Shown here: one piece after another, positions 43,331 to 54,053 of the stretch | Position numbering within the stretch: the first letter of the stretch is position 1 | Layout of the letters: each line of letters starts with the position of its first letter | Position numbers and translations under genes: made by a program | Assembly: GCF_003286085.1 (NCBI RefSeq) | Contig: NW_020825468.1 | Coordinates: 62,001 to 126,000, forward strand | DNA from: Drosophila persimilis | Lineage: Eukaryota; Arthropoda; Insecta; Diptera; Drosophilidae | Length of the DNA: 64,000 bases | Direction: 5' to 3' | Notes under the pieces: model-generated | Told to the model about the DNA's origin: nothing | Database searches by the model: none | What the model saw: only the letters and a program-made list of their open reading frames with translations

Positions 43331-44064
43331 CCCATAAAGTATATATATTCTTGATCAGCATCAATAGCCGAGTCGATTGAGCCCTGTCTGTCTGTCCGTC
43401 CGTCCGTCTGTCCGTCTGTCCGTCCCCTTCAGCGCCTAGTGCTCAAAGACTATAAGAGCTAGAGCAACGATGTTTTGGATCCAGACTTCTGTGATATGCT
43501 GCTACAAAAATATTTCAGAACTTCTCCCCGCCTACTTCCGCCCCCACAAAGGGCGAAAATCTGTGGCATCCACAATTTTAAAGATACGAGAAAACCAAAA
43601 ACGCAGAATCGTAGAGAATGACCATATCTTTTAGACTGCAGAATCTGAATTGGATCGTATTATTATTATAGCCAGCATCAAGAAAACAATTTAATTTTTT
43701 CTCGTAGCATAGGCGGCTTTGCTTAGAGTAAAACATTAGCGCCTAGATCTCAGAGACTATAAAAGCTAGAGCAACCAAATTTGGTATCCACACTCCTAAT
43801 ATATCGGACCGAGACGAGTTTGTTTCAAAATTTCGCCACACCCCCTTCCGCCCCCGCAAAGGATGCAAATCTGGGGATATTCACAAATCTCAGGGACTAT
43901 TAAGGCTAGAGTAACAAAATTTAGTATCCGCACTCCTTTTAGATCTCACTATAAAACGTATATCTCAAAATTTCGGCGTCTGCCGGAGGAGAGCCATACT
44001 GACTTAGTATCGGGTATAACAGTAGAGTTGCGGTGTCCGCAGCAACTCCCAACGTTCCCCCTCG
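43331..44064 (+). mobile_element. ISY copy 5, 5' truncated and internally deleted
   Basis: Begins at CCCATAAAGTATAT, so the first 100 or so bases are missing. Near 43975 a deletion of about 250 bases joins AAAATTTCGG to CGTCTGCCGG, removing the GA-rich part. The 3' hairpin and end are intact. It lies between two consecutive blocks of the same Helitron gene. Confidence 0.85.
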
Positions 44065-44245
44065 TTTCATTACTCTGTCTGCTGCTGAAACGCGGTGGCC
44101 AGAGTAGCTTGTTTTGCTCGAAAAAAACGTAGATAGGGAGATCATTAGCGAAGAAGAAGCAATGAATCTACCCTACACCAAAAAGAAGCGACTTATCAGG
44201 GCAGATCCTGTTACTTATGCTAGGTATTTCTATTATAGGTATAGG
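44065..44245 (+). pseudogene. Autonomous Helitron fragment, copy B
   Basis: Counterpart of 32582-32760 with a longer reading: I-R-A-D-P-V-T-Y-A-R-Y-F-Y-Y-R is preserved here. It ends at the same junction with BEL/Pao reverse transcriptase. With 42219-43329 it makes up one Helitron gene interrupted by ISY. Confidence 0.75.
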
Positions 44246-44607
44246 ATCTCTTCGGATGGATTGTTTCTCCAGACTATCATCTGATGGAATTGATCCTCCG
44301 GATTCATCCACACTTGCCGGTACATCTTTTCTATGTCCGCTGTGAATACGTACTTATGAATTCGAAATCGTAGCAGAATGGACATAAGTTCGCTCTGAAC
44401 GGTGGGTCCAGCCTGCAGAATGTCGTTCAAAGATTTCCCGCTTGTTGATTTGCATGATGCATCGAACACTACCCGAAGCTTTGTGGTGGTGCTCTCAGGT
44501 TTGAGTACACAATGATGTGGAATGAAGTAGTGCCTTTTGGGAACTTTTAATGCTGGCACAATCTTCATATGTCCTAGTCCTTCATACTCTTCCATGAAGT
44601 CCACATA
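44246..44607 (-). pseudogene. pol: BEL/Pao reverse transcriptase fragment, copy B
   Basis: Reads Y-E-G-L-G-H-M-K-I-V-P, T-K-L-R-V-V-F-D-A-S, D-I-L-Q-A-G-P-T-V-Q and the first catalytic Asp in F-T-A-D-I-E-K-M-Y-R-Q-V. It has CAG where copy A has TAG. Coding ends at 44246, before the second Asp motif, at the Helitron junction. Confidence 0.85.
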
Positions 44608-44725
44608 GGTTAGGTTAGGTTGAGGCGGCTGCCGGGCACGCTCGCAGCCCGTCACACTTATGCCGGTTTCGGCCCGTTGTGATACCGCATAGGATCATTT
44701 CCTTCCTGCGTTGTGAGACTTCCTG

Positions 44726-46600
44726 TCAGCAATTATCCCATCCAGATGCTCTCACAAAGTTCGCTATCCTCCTGGGACATAGTTTGGACATCTGTGAGAT
44801 GTCGTGTAGAAAGGCTGAGCCCAGGTGCTGTACCCTTCTTCTGCTGAGAGCTGGGCAGGAGCAGAACAGATGTTCCACTGTCTCCTCCTCTTCCTCGTCT
44901 CTACAGCTGCGACAAAAATCGTTATTTGGGGCCCCCAGCCTGTTAGCGTGGGTGCCTATTAGCCAGTGTCCCGTGAGGGAACGTGTGACTACGCTGCACC
45001 TTTTCCTGCTTAACTTGAGGAGCTCGGAGGTGCGCTTCATGTCCATGGTCGGCCATGTTTGCCGAGTTGTGCGACATCGCGGCACTGTTTGCCACATATC
45101 GTTTTTTAGTCGCTTGTATTGCTCCCTAATAATGAGCTTACAGGTGGCCATTGGCATACAGATATCCTCCTTGTCTTGGAGAAGGGGGATTGTAGTGCCA
45201 GATCTGGCCAGCTCGTCCGCTATACAGTTGCCCTCGATGTCCCGGTGGCCCGGGACCCAAATTAGGCTAATAGCAAATTGCTGAGCCATCTCGTGCAGAG
45301 ATTTGCGGCAGTCTGCCACGGTGGCCGAGTTCGAGGAAATCGCGCTTAGCGATTTGATCGCAGCCTGGCTGTCGCTATAAATGTTTAGCTTGGTTGCCGT
45401 GACGGCAGCCGCTTGTAGGCAGTCTAGAGCCTCCCTGATTGCTATGACTTCCGCTTGAAAGACACTGCAATGATCTGCGAGTCTGAAGGAATGCCTTATG
45501 TTTAGCTGTTCAGAGTAGATTCCCCCTCCGACTCTGTCGTCCAGCTTTGATCCATCTGTGAAGATGTTTATGGCCCCATCTGGGACTGGGAGTCCCTCGA
45601 GCCATTCGTCTCTGTGAGGGATGATTGTGTCGAAGGGAGGGTCTGTATACTCTCTTGGAACTTGGTAGTCTGTTTTTGAGGGGACGGTACTGCTATTATT
45701 TAATATGGCTGAGTGACCTATGCACTGTGTCACCCATTGATCTGAGTCTCTTAGACGTATTGCTGCTGCTTCTGCCCGTTCCTTTCCTGCGAGGTCAAGG
45801 CTCTGTAGGCATAGGATGGCATTTAGCGCATCATTTGGGGTGGTGGTACTCTACTCCGTAGAGTAGTATTGGTCTCACTATAGCTTGATATATCCATTGG
45901 ACTATGCTTGGGATCATACCCCATCTTAGCCCAATAGCTTTTTTGCATGTATAGAGTGCAGTCATTGCCTTCTTCACTCTGTCTTTGACATTCAGGTTCC
46001 AGCTAAGCTTCTTGTCAATTACCAACCCTAAGTAACTGGCACTGTCGCTAAAGGAGAGCCTGCATCCTTGTAGTATTGGAGGGTTGAGGGTCGGGACCTT
46101 GTATTTATTTGTGAATAGTACGAGTTCCGTTTTTGAGGGATTTACTCCCAGACCGCGCGATTCTGTCCAATCCGACAGTTGCGCTAGCTTTGTGGACATT
46201 AAGTCGCACAGTGTTTGGGGGTATTTCCCGGAGAAGATAATCGCAACGTCGTCCGCATAGGCCACGACTTACCGGTCCCTCTCCTGGAAGATGTGCCGTC
46301 TCGATGGTTGTGCACCCTGGAAAATGTGTGTCTAGTAGAATGTGCAGGGACTCCTCACTGGAGTTAGTCCACGTGCCGTCATTCCTTTTAAGATACCCTA
46401 CCGAGGGGTTAGTTTTTGGGAGAATCTTGCGAAGCCTTGCGGCCTCTGACGTTTCCTCAATTTCCGAGCAAAATTTTTGCCAAGAGGCCCTTTTTGCTTT
46501 CCTTGTTTCCTTTTTATATAGTGACAGACTGATTTTATAGTCTGCCCAGTGGCTCTCCTCGTTCGCGCTTTTGGCCCTGTTGAAGAGGGTCCTGCAGCTT
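44726..46600 (-). pseudogene. LINE ORF2: reverse transcriptase remainder and RNase H
   Basis: The linker after the endonuclease runs to about 46270, then jumps straight to A-Y-A-D-D-V-A-I at 46265, the second catalytic motif, so the fingers and first catalytic motif are deleted. The thumb region (45831-46265) ends in a frameshift. RNase H lies at 44726-45733 with I-N-I-F-T-D-G-S-K, F-Q-A-E-V-I-A-I, I-Y-S-D-S-Q-A-A-I and I-W-V-P-G-H-R, and a C-terminal Cys/His cluster (C-R-S-C-R-D-E-x ... H-L-F-C-S-C). Confidence 0.85.
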
Positions 46601-46613
46601 TTACGTAGGATGT

Positions 46614-47543
46614 CTATTTGTTTTGACCACCAGGATGTTTCTTTTTCCCCCTAGGTTTGCTAGAGGGGCATGCTGCCGCGAAGGCTTTGTTGCATGCCTC
46701 TGTGAACATGTTCACTAGGCGATCTAGGTCGTCTTTTGTGTCAGGGCATGATGGTTCTTTGGAGGGGAGTAAGTCCTCCAGGGCTGAGCTATATTTTTCC
46801 CAGTTGGCTTTCCTGGGATTAATATAGTCCTTAGGTTTCGGAGACTCGAGGGATAGTGTTGTCTCGATGTATCTGTGGTCAGAGAAAGAGTGGTCATCAA
46901 GGACTTGCCAACTCTTGACTATGTCTAACAGGTTGGAAGACACTAGGGTGATGTCAATAACCTCCTGTCGATTTTTAATTATAAAAGTGGGGTCGTTGCC
47001 CCGATTACAAATAAATAGATTTGAGTTAAGGATGAAGCTGAAAAGTGACTCACCCCTTACATTTGTGTTCGAGCTCCCCCATTGAGTGTGGTGAGCGTTG
47101 GCATCGCAACCTATTAATAGGTCTATGTCCGACCTCTCGCTGTCGCTGGCTAGTTTGCGAACAAGGTCGTTGGGAGGATCGTTTCCCTCATGGGCCATGT
47201 AGGACGACATCAGCCTTAGATGTGTCCCTTTCAGCTCTAGGCTTGCCGCCGTGTTGTCGCTATCGCTATAATTATGGAGCAGAAAGATATTAAGGTGTTT
47301 TCTGGCGAGAATGCAGGTGCGGGTTTTACCTTCATGCTGAGCTACAATTATCTTGTACTCCTTCGACCCTAGTCCACAAACCTTGTATCCCACAATCCAA
47401 GGTTCCTGAATCAGGGCTACGTCTGCTCCGCTCTCTTCGAGGCGGAGTATAAGAGCAGCGGATGCTGCTTTACAGTGGTGGAGATTGATCTGAAGGAGCC
47501 TCAGGGACATCCTTAGTGTTCTCCACCACTGTAATGTCGGCAT
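46614..47543 (-). pseudogene. LINE ORF2: AP-type endonuclease
   Basis: The frame has L-Q-I-N-L-H-H-C-K-A-A at the start, the catalytic Glu in A-L-I-Q-E-P-W-I, the D-L-L-I-G-C-D-A-N-A-H-H block, and S-D-H-R near residue 220. This is the endonuclease domain of APE-type LINEs that nicks target DNA. It overlaps ORF1 by 74 bases in another frame. It ends at a frameshift inside a G/A run near 46640, before the reverse transcriptase linker. Confidence 0.85.
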
Positions 47544-48625
47544 CCGGATCGTCCTCGACTTCCTCGTGGCAACACATCGCCTCGAAGTCGCATCTCAGCG
47601 TGCCATCGGTGGAGTAGCCCTCTGGGTCTATCTCTGTGTGATCGTCGGGTGCTTCGATCTCCGAGGCAGCGTCCTGCTCGACTGGCTTGTCGACAGGACG
47701 TGCCTCGGCCGCCGCATCCGACTTGTAGACCTTTACGGTCACAGAGCTGAACCCAAAATTGAGCTCGCCTTTGGCAGCCTCAATCGGGGCCAGCGACTCT
47801 TTGTTGAGGACGACCACCGCCTGGTTTGTGGGGCCCTGTGTCGTCTCAACTTTGACCACCTTCCAATCCGCTGTTGGGAGGTGGGGGTTGCATCTTTGCA
47901 GCATTTTTAGGATGCGCTCCGGCTCCTTCATGGAGGCGGGTACCCAGACTCTCGCCCTTGGTCTACTGGGCACTTCGCTCCAGTCTACAAGTCTCAAGTC
48001 TGGCAATCTGCGCGAACGATGCGTTAGGCAGCACTCTGGAGCGCTTCGGTGTCGGCCCCGGAGTCTCCTGCGAGCGCTGCCTTTTTTGCTGAGGGGCTTC
48101 CTTCTTCGGTGCTTCCTTGCCAAAGTTCGGCAGCACCTTCGAGGCCCACTCAACCTTCTTTATCCATTTGTCCGTCGGGCTGGACATCTGGCTTGCGTTC
48201 TGCCGACGGAGTATGTTGCCAGCACTCCTTCTATCGGCATATGTAAAAGATTTGGCTTGGACACTAGTAGATGGTGACTCATCACCCGCCACTTTACCAG
48301 CAGGCAGAGCAGCCGCAGGATTGCATAGCCACTCTGCCAAGGTATCGGTTTTGGGAGCCAATTCACCACCCACCCCGACACCGGGATGGGACCCCTTTGG
48401 GCTCTCCCTAGCATCTTCCGCCGCGCAGGTTTTCCCTGCTGATTTGCGGGTCGGGCCAGGCCTTTGGGCCGCTGCCTTCCCCTGTTTGGGATTGCTCCCT
48501 GTTGGCATTTGGGGAGTGCCAGACTCATTTTGTTTGTTTTTAAATTCTTCCATTCTTTTCCCACGAGCTGCAGAGAAGGGGTACGGTCCGTCCGGGCAGA
48601 GATCCACGTTGCCCGGATAAGGCAT
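47470..48625 (-). pseudogene. LINE ORF1 (gag-like), frameshifted
   Basis: The N-terminal part (47963-48625) is basic, rich in P, K, S and A. The C-terminal part (47470-48010) is in another frame and contains W-V-P-A-S-M-K-E-P-E-R-I-L-K-M-L-Q, T-A-D-W-K-V-V-K-V and an acidic tail, like the DUF4780-type region of LOA ORF1 proteins. One frameshift around 47970-48010 separates them. The remaining 48626-48919 is the 5' untranslated region; no other feature is seen there. Confidence 0.75.
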
Positions 48626-48928
48626 ACTTAGAACAGGGGGCTGCCAAGTCCCTGAGCTCTCCGTTAACGACTGGGCTAGTTTTATATACCGGGCCCCCAG
48701 CCAGGCACGGGTCGAATAACACTCTTAGTCCGGCCCGGTGTGAGCTGAATGTGGGGGGTTGGGATGTGGGTAGGTAGTGTGTAGGGATGTGTGAGCTACT
48801 TATACGAGGCGGCACCACAAGCGCATCATCAGTGTTGCTACTTCGCGAACACCCGCTGGCTGTCCGGGGCTGCTTATTTTCGGTACTCTCCCTAGGGATG
48901 TCCGATTATTCGCAGCTGAGTCCACATA

Positions 48929-50120
48929 ACTCTTCCAAGTTTCTGTTGAGCTTCGCCGCTCCAACGCTAGGAATCTTTTTGTTGCGGTTTTCAACGACTC
49001 CCCCAGGGCTGAAGGGTGTTCGGAAAATGGGAGCTTTACAATAAAACGGCCGTCTGAAGCTCTCTGAAGATTTTCTATAAAATGAGCTTCACACCGTGCT
49101 TCCACTGGAGTGCGTGGTTTGTCTTCCGTCTCTAGATTGTCCAGAGTCCAGAATCTTTCCATTAGCTCGTTTACTCCCGTGGCATGGGTGAGGAATTGTG
49201 AGCAGATTTGACTTTTCCTGCCACAATCCATCCCAGTTTCGTGTTTTGTAGCAACGGGTTTCCTGTCCTTAGCTGCTGTTGATCTGGTAGCAGCAGCGAG
49301 TAGTAATGCTCGGCTCCGATTAGCATGTCGATTTGGCCTGGCTTATGGAAATTTGGATCTGCCAGTGAGATCTTGCTTGGTACGTTTAAGCTATCTGAAT
49401 CGAGTGCCTGAGCTGGTTGATCAGCTATTATCTGTGGTAATACGAAAGCTTCAATTCTTTGCGTAAAACCATTGTGAAGGGATTTCATGAGCACATTTCG
49501 TTCAGAGATCAAGTTTATCTGTGATCCTGAATCTAGCAGTGCTCTGAAATTAGCAACCTGCCCGTTGTTGGCTTCTACTGCCACCTTTGCTGTGGCCAGA
49601 AGATTGTAACTATTGTTACTTGCTGCACCAACCGTCGGGCCTCTTGATTCTGTAGCTGCGCCTGATGCTGTTTCCAAATATAGCATCGTGTTGTGCTTCT
49701 TGTCACACTTGAAGCAGTTTCGACCAGGGCATGCGTTTGTTTTGTGATTTGTTCTAAAACAATTAACGCACATTTTTTGTTTTTGTACCCAATTTAGTCG
49801 TTCTGATGGAGATTTGGAGCGAAATTCTTCGCATCCGTAGAGCCAATGGCTTGCTTTTTTGCAGAATGTGCATAAGGGTGCTCGCGTTCTCCCTGTGTTT
49901 GCTGATGCACATGTCGTGCCTTTTGGCTCTCTCCTTGATGCTGGTGGCTTCTTACTGGTTCCTAAAACCCGAATTTTTTGCTCCAAGAACTGAAGCATCG
50001 TATCCAGCGCCTGAATGTTCTTTGAGCTTCCCAATCATTGCTCATACAAGGCCTTATTTGTTACATCCAGTTTGTTTCTGATAATGGCAATCAATATCGG
50101 ATCCCATGTAGATATATTGA
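48929..50120 (-). pseudogene. pol: BEL/Pao protease and gag C-terminus, copy B
   Basis: Same domains as 33120-34456: Cys/His knuckles, A-L-L-D-S-G-S-Q-I-N, L-A-D-P-N-F-H-K-P-G-Q-I-D. A 90-base in-frame deletion after L-I-S-E-R (near 49498) removes 30 residues present in copy A, with CATT repeated at both breakpoints in copy A. A 4-base loss near 49185 shifts the frame. Confidence 0.85.
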
Positions 50121-50127
50121 TGCCCAA

Positions 50128-52280
50128 TCACTTTAGTGATGCAAGGGATTCTATCTTTGTTATATACAACTCTTTTAATGACTTGGGATCGTCATTAATT
50201 GTTTGGTGATTGAGGAAGCGGTACAGTACCGTGTTCGAAACATCTCTGGGATTGTTGTATGCGTCAACTAGTATTTCCCAAGCGGCTTCATAATTTTCTT
50301 CCTTTAGATCGATATGTCGAATCAATCTTTCTGCCTCGCCGGTAACGGTGGATTTAAGATACCACATCTTTTTCACCGTAGGCATGTTGGTCTCATGCAC
50401 CATGCATGAGAAAAGATCGAAGAACTGGGTCCTTTTTAATAGATCCCCATCAAACTTTGGGATGCTGATGCGTGGAAGATGCACGTTATCCGTGTTTGGT
50501 GTGGCTGATTTTGCCAATGCTCTTTGGACCTTACTTTTCAGTGTTAGGTAGGATTCCATGTCATATCCTCCTTCCACTGGGTCCTCATATTCCTCATGAA
50601 TTGTGAAGTGGACTTCCTGCGCTTGAGACCATAGTGATTTTATCAAATCACTTAATGTTCGTCCTTCCGCCTCTGAAAGTTGTTCCAGATTGCGTTTAAC
50701 GGACTCTACTATGGACTTTTGTCGGCGACATAGTGAAAGCAGTTTGCTGTAATCCTTCGAGGGCTGCTGGATCAGACCGCTTTCTTTGGGATCTACTGGA
50801 GGATACTCATGCTTTTCTTTAAAGACGATTTGACGTTCCCCACGAGCACTAGACGTCTGTGATAGCTTATCCATGCATTCGGTAAAGATCGTAATGTGTT
50901 GCTTACATGTTGTACGTAAGTCTTCACGGAATTTTACGTATTCATCCGTTTTGTCTGTATCGCGAAGTTTGGAGTCGTTTTTGTTGAAGCGATTCCACGC
51001 ATTTTCGAGTGCTGATATTTTGGCTTGAAAATAAGAAGCCGTTTGCTTTCGTTCTTGGGAATCTTTTTATACCCGATACTCAAAATGAGTATTGGGGTAT
51101 ATTAGATTTGTGGTAAAAGTGGATGTGTGTAACGTCCAGAAGGAATCGTTTCCGACCCTATAAAGTATATATATTCTTGATCAGCATCAATAGCCGAGTC
51201 GATTGAGCCCTGTCTGTCTGTCCGTCTGTCCGTCTGTCCGTCCGTCCGTCTGTCCGTCCCCTTCAGCGCCTAATGCTCAAAGACTATAAGAGCTAGAGCA
51301 ACGATGTTTTGGATCCAGACTTCTGTGATATGTCACTGCTCCAAAAATATTTCAAAACTTTGCCCCGCCCACTTCCGCCCCCACAAAGGGCGAAAATCTG
51401 TGGCATCCACAATTTCGACTATACGAGAAAACTAAAAACGCAGAATCGTAGAAGATGACTATATCTTCTAGAGTGCAAAATCTGAACCAGATCGTATAAT
51501 TATTACAGCCAGAATCACGAAAACAATTTCACTCTTTCTCGCTCTGTCTCACTCTAACACACAGGTTTCATGGTCGGTTTTGCCAATTGCAAAATATGAG
51601 TTCAAGGATCTCAGAACCTATAAAAGCCAGAGCAACCAAATTTGGTATCCACACTCCTGTGATGTCGGACCTTGACCGTTTCCTGTCCAAATTTCGCCAC
51701 ACCCCCTTCCGCCCCCGCAAAGGACGAAAATCTGAGGCAACCACAAATCTCAGAGACTATTAAGGCTAGAGTAACCAAATTTGGTGCACACACTCCTTTA
51801 AGATGTCACTATAAAACGTATATCTCAGAATTTCGCCCCACCCCCATCCGCCCCCACAAAGGACGAAAATCTGTTGCATCCACAATATTGCAGATTTGAG
51901 AAAACTAAAAACGCAGAATCATAGATAATGACCATATCTATTAGATTGCTGAATCTGGATCAGATCAGATCATTTTTATAGCCAAAAGGAACAAATCAAT
52001 TTGCAGTGGCTACGCAGCGCCCGACGTCACGCTCAGACTGATTTTCTGTCTCTCTCGCACGCACTCTTTGTCGTGTCGTTAAATATTAGCGGCGTCTGCC
52101 GGAGGAGAGCCATACTGACTTAGTATCGGGTATAACCGTAGAGTTGCGGTGTCCGCAGCAACTCACAACGTTCCCCCTCGTTTAAAGTTCCGAATGCGCC
52201 TCGATATTTCCTCACCAATCTCTTGCTGCACATCCATTGCCATTGTAGCGGCAGCTTCTGCCTCCATATGTGTATCCATT
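50128..52280 (-). pseudogene. gag: BEL/Pao gag, copy B, split by ISY
   Basis: Carries the complete middle of gag, with I-S-I-P-K-F-D-G-D-L, F-F-D-L-F, A-W-E-I-L-V-D-A-Y and F-L-N-H-Q, which are diagnostic for DUF1759 and deleted in copy A. The first 30-40 codons lie beyond ISY at 52182-52280. Only the ISY insertion and minor changes interrupt it. Confidence 0.85.
51068..52181 (+). mobile_element. ISY copy 6, full length
   Basis: Inserted within a T run of the gag gene: copy A reads AATCTTTTTTAAAGTT at about 35106-35121 and is the empty site. Both subterminal repeats, the GTCY tract (51210-51258) and the 3' hairpin are present. There is no target duplication beyond T residues, as expected for Helentron-type insertion between T and T. 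Confidence 0.9.
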
Positions 52281-52694
52281 CTATCTGTTTGTACTTATTA
52301 CTTTTTGACCCGTTGGGAGTGTTTTATTTGCTTTGAAGCTGGATACGCTCCGAATCGCAACCGTTGTTGGTCAGAAAGGTAATAGTACAGGTGATGTGTT
52401 GGATGGAGGGATTTGTGCTGTTTCCAATTTATGGAACGCACGTAACAACAAAAATTGATTACCTTGGTGGTAATCGAATTCTATAGCTGTTTTTCTGTTG
52501 GCTGATAATCTGAATATGTCAGATTTGCCAAAGTGATACTTATTGGTAGGAGATGCTACCGTAAGTGTATGGCCTGATGCCAAATTTTTAATGAAGATTT
52601 CCTGTCGACTGCTTCAATCTGATGTCCAGATCGAATCCTTTCGCTGTAGCTTGATAGACAGTTTGAAAGGATGACCAAGGTCGGGGTCACCAAA

Positions 52695-53277
52695 TGTTAA
52701 TCTGTGTGTGTGTGTGTATGTGTAGGAAGCTGGGTTGCATACGGTACATAAACCGTCTACAGTTTGGTCGTCGCAACTAGAACTTGAACCAGTTTGACTG
52801 CGGAGTGGGTATCCTACGGTGCGCAAGGGAGGATCTGAAGACACAGCGACAGCCTGTGATGATTGCGATGGAAGATGAGTGACAGGCAGCTATTGTACTG
52901 TTTGTAATACTGATTTTTATTGAACAAATGCATCTCCTTATATAGCTAGCAGTGGTACTCTTATTCTATGGGAAGGAACGCACAGGCTCCTTGTGAGTGT
53001 ATTTTTAGATTGGGTACACTTACTCTGTGCGGGGGTTATATTTCAGTGCATTTACTTAGGTACTTGGCAGCAATAAAGTAGATAGTTTATTGCTTGATCC
53101 CTTTTGGTGGGTTCGAGTTTACAAGTGCTATTGTCTATTCTTAGTTGCTAATGTATTTTTCGTGTCGTCATATTCATTTACATGAAATGACATGGACAAT
53201 TTTATTTATGAGTATTTGTGTATGAGATTGAACTGTATATTCCCAATATTCATTAAATACTTGTCTGTTGCTGAACA
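52695..53277 (-). repeat. 5' LTR of BEL/Pao element 3, copy B, with primer site
   Basis: Matches 35644-36219; longer by a few bases in the TG run (TGTGTGTGTGTGTATGTG). The primer-binding string TTTGGTGACCCCGACCTT is immediately inside at 52677-52694. Confidence 0.7.
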
Positions 53278-54053
53278 ATAGCTACAGCATGCATAAGGGT
53301 CCAAAATGTATTGGATATCCATATTGGCCCTTCGCATTGAAAGGATGTGTTTATTATAAGCATTAACGCAAATCTCAGCAAATTACCTTTTTAGAAAAAT
53401 GTGTGGTTTCTTTAAACCAGAAGAAATTGCATAATTGTAGTCCTCGTAATTGAGGCTCACTTGTCCGTGCGAAAGAAAGTTCTCAAATATGCTCAAGTGA
53501 TCAATAATATCAGAGGATTGATCAGAATGTAGTAGGTCTTGAATTTTCTTAAAATTTCCTTGGTGAAAATCAAGGTTTGGAGTTTCCTCCGGCAGTGGAC
53601 TCAATATCTCCGTTTGGGGCATTGGAGGGTATGGAATACCGAATCTACAAACTTTTTTCCTTTTTTATTGGCTTTTTTAAGACATGACATGTCCTTATGC
53701 CGATGCTTTTGGTATTCAACATACGGAGCTAATTCAGAGTCTGTGACATCTACTGTAATATGTCTGTTAATGAAGGCTATAACTGTTGAAATTGACTCTG
53801 TACTGGTTAAGTCCACTGCTGGGGCATCTTTCAGCCAAAACATGCCGTGAATATGGGGGGAACCTCTTTGTTGGAATTCAACACGCCAATAATATTTTAC
53901 CTAGCACAAGTAACTGGATCTGCCCTGATAAGTCGCTTCTTTTCGGTGTAGGGTAGATTCATTGCTTCTTATTCGCTAATGATCTCCCTATCTACGTTTT
54001 TTTTGAGCAAAACAAGCAACTCTAGCCACCGCGTTTCAGCAGCAGACAGATTA
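53278..54053 (-). pseudogene. Autonomous Helitron replicase fragment with HUH motif, copy B
   Basis: Essentially identical to 36220-36995 (offset 17058), with the same frames, the same His-x-His motif and the same internal deletion, showing that the lesions predate the duplication. Confidence 0.8.

Larger units (their letters stand above)
44608..48919 (-). mobile_element. LOA-clade non-LTR retrotransposon (LINE), internally deleted
   Basis: Flanked by a 9-bp target duplication GTCCACATA (44599-44607 and 48920-48928); copy A at 33113-33121 is the empty site. On the minus strand there is an ORF1, an endonuclease, part of reverse transcriptase and RNase H. The 3' end is CAACCTAACCTAACC with no poly(A). 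RNase H after reverse transcriptase and the gene order fit the LOA clade, which includes TRIM of D. miranda and Bilbo of D. subobscura; the exact family is not established. About 1 kb of the reverse transcriptase core is missing. Confidence 0.85.
44246..53277 (-). mobile_element. BEL/Pao element 3, copy B, with LOA and ISY insertions
   Basis: Same element as 32761-36219 but split by an LOA LINE (44608-48919) and an ISY (51068-52181). Parts: reverse transcriptase (44246-44607), protease and gag C-terminus (48929-50120), gag N-terminus (50128-51067 and 52182-52280), leader (52281-52680, nothing else seen) and LTR (52695-53277). It keeps the gag segment deleted in copy A but has its own deletions. 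Confidence 0.85.

Noticed and set aside
44608-44622. GGTTAGGTTAGGTT as a telomere or chromosome end
   Set aside because: It is flanked by a target-site duplication and is the 3' end of a LINE.
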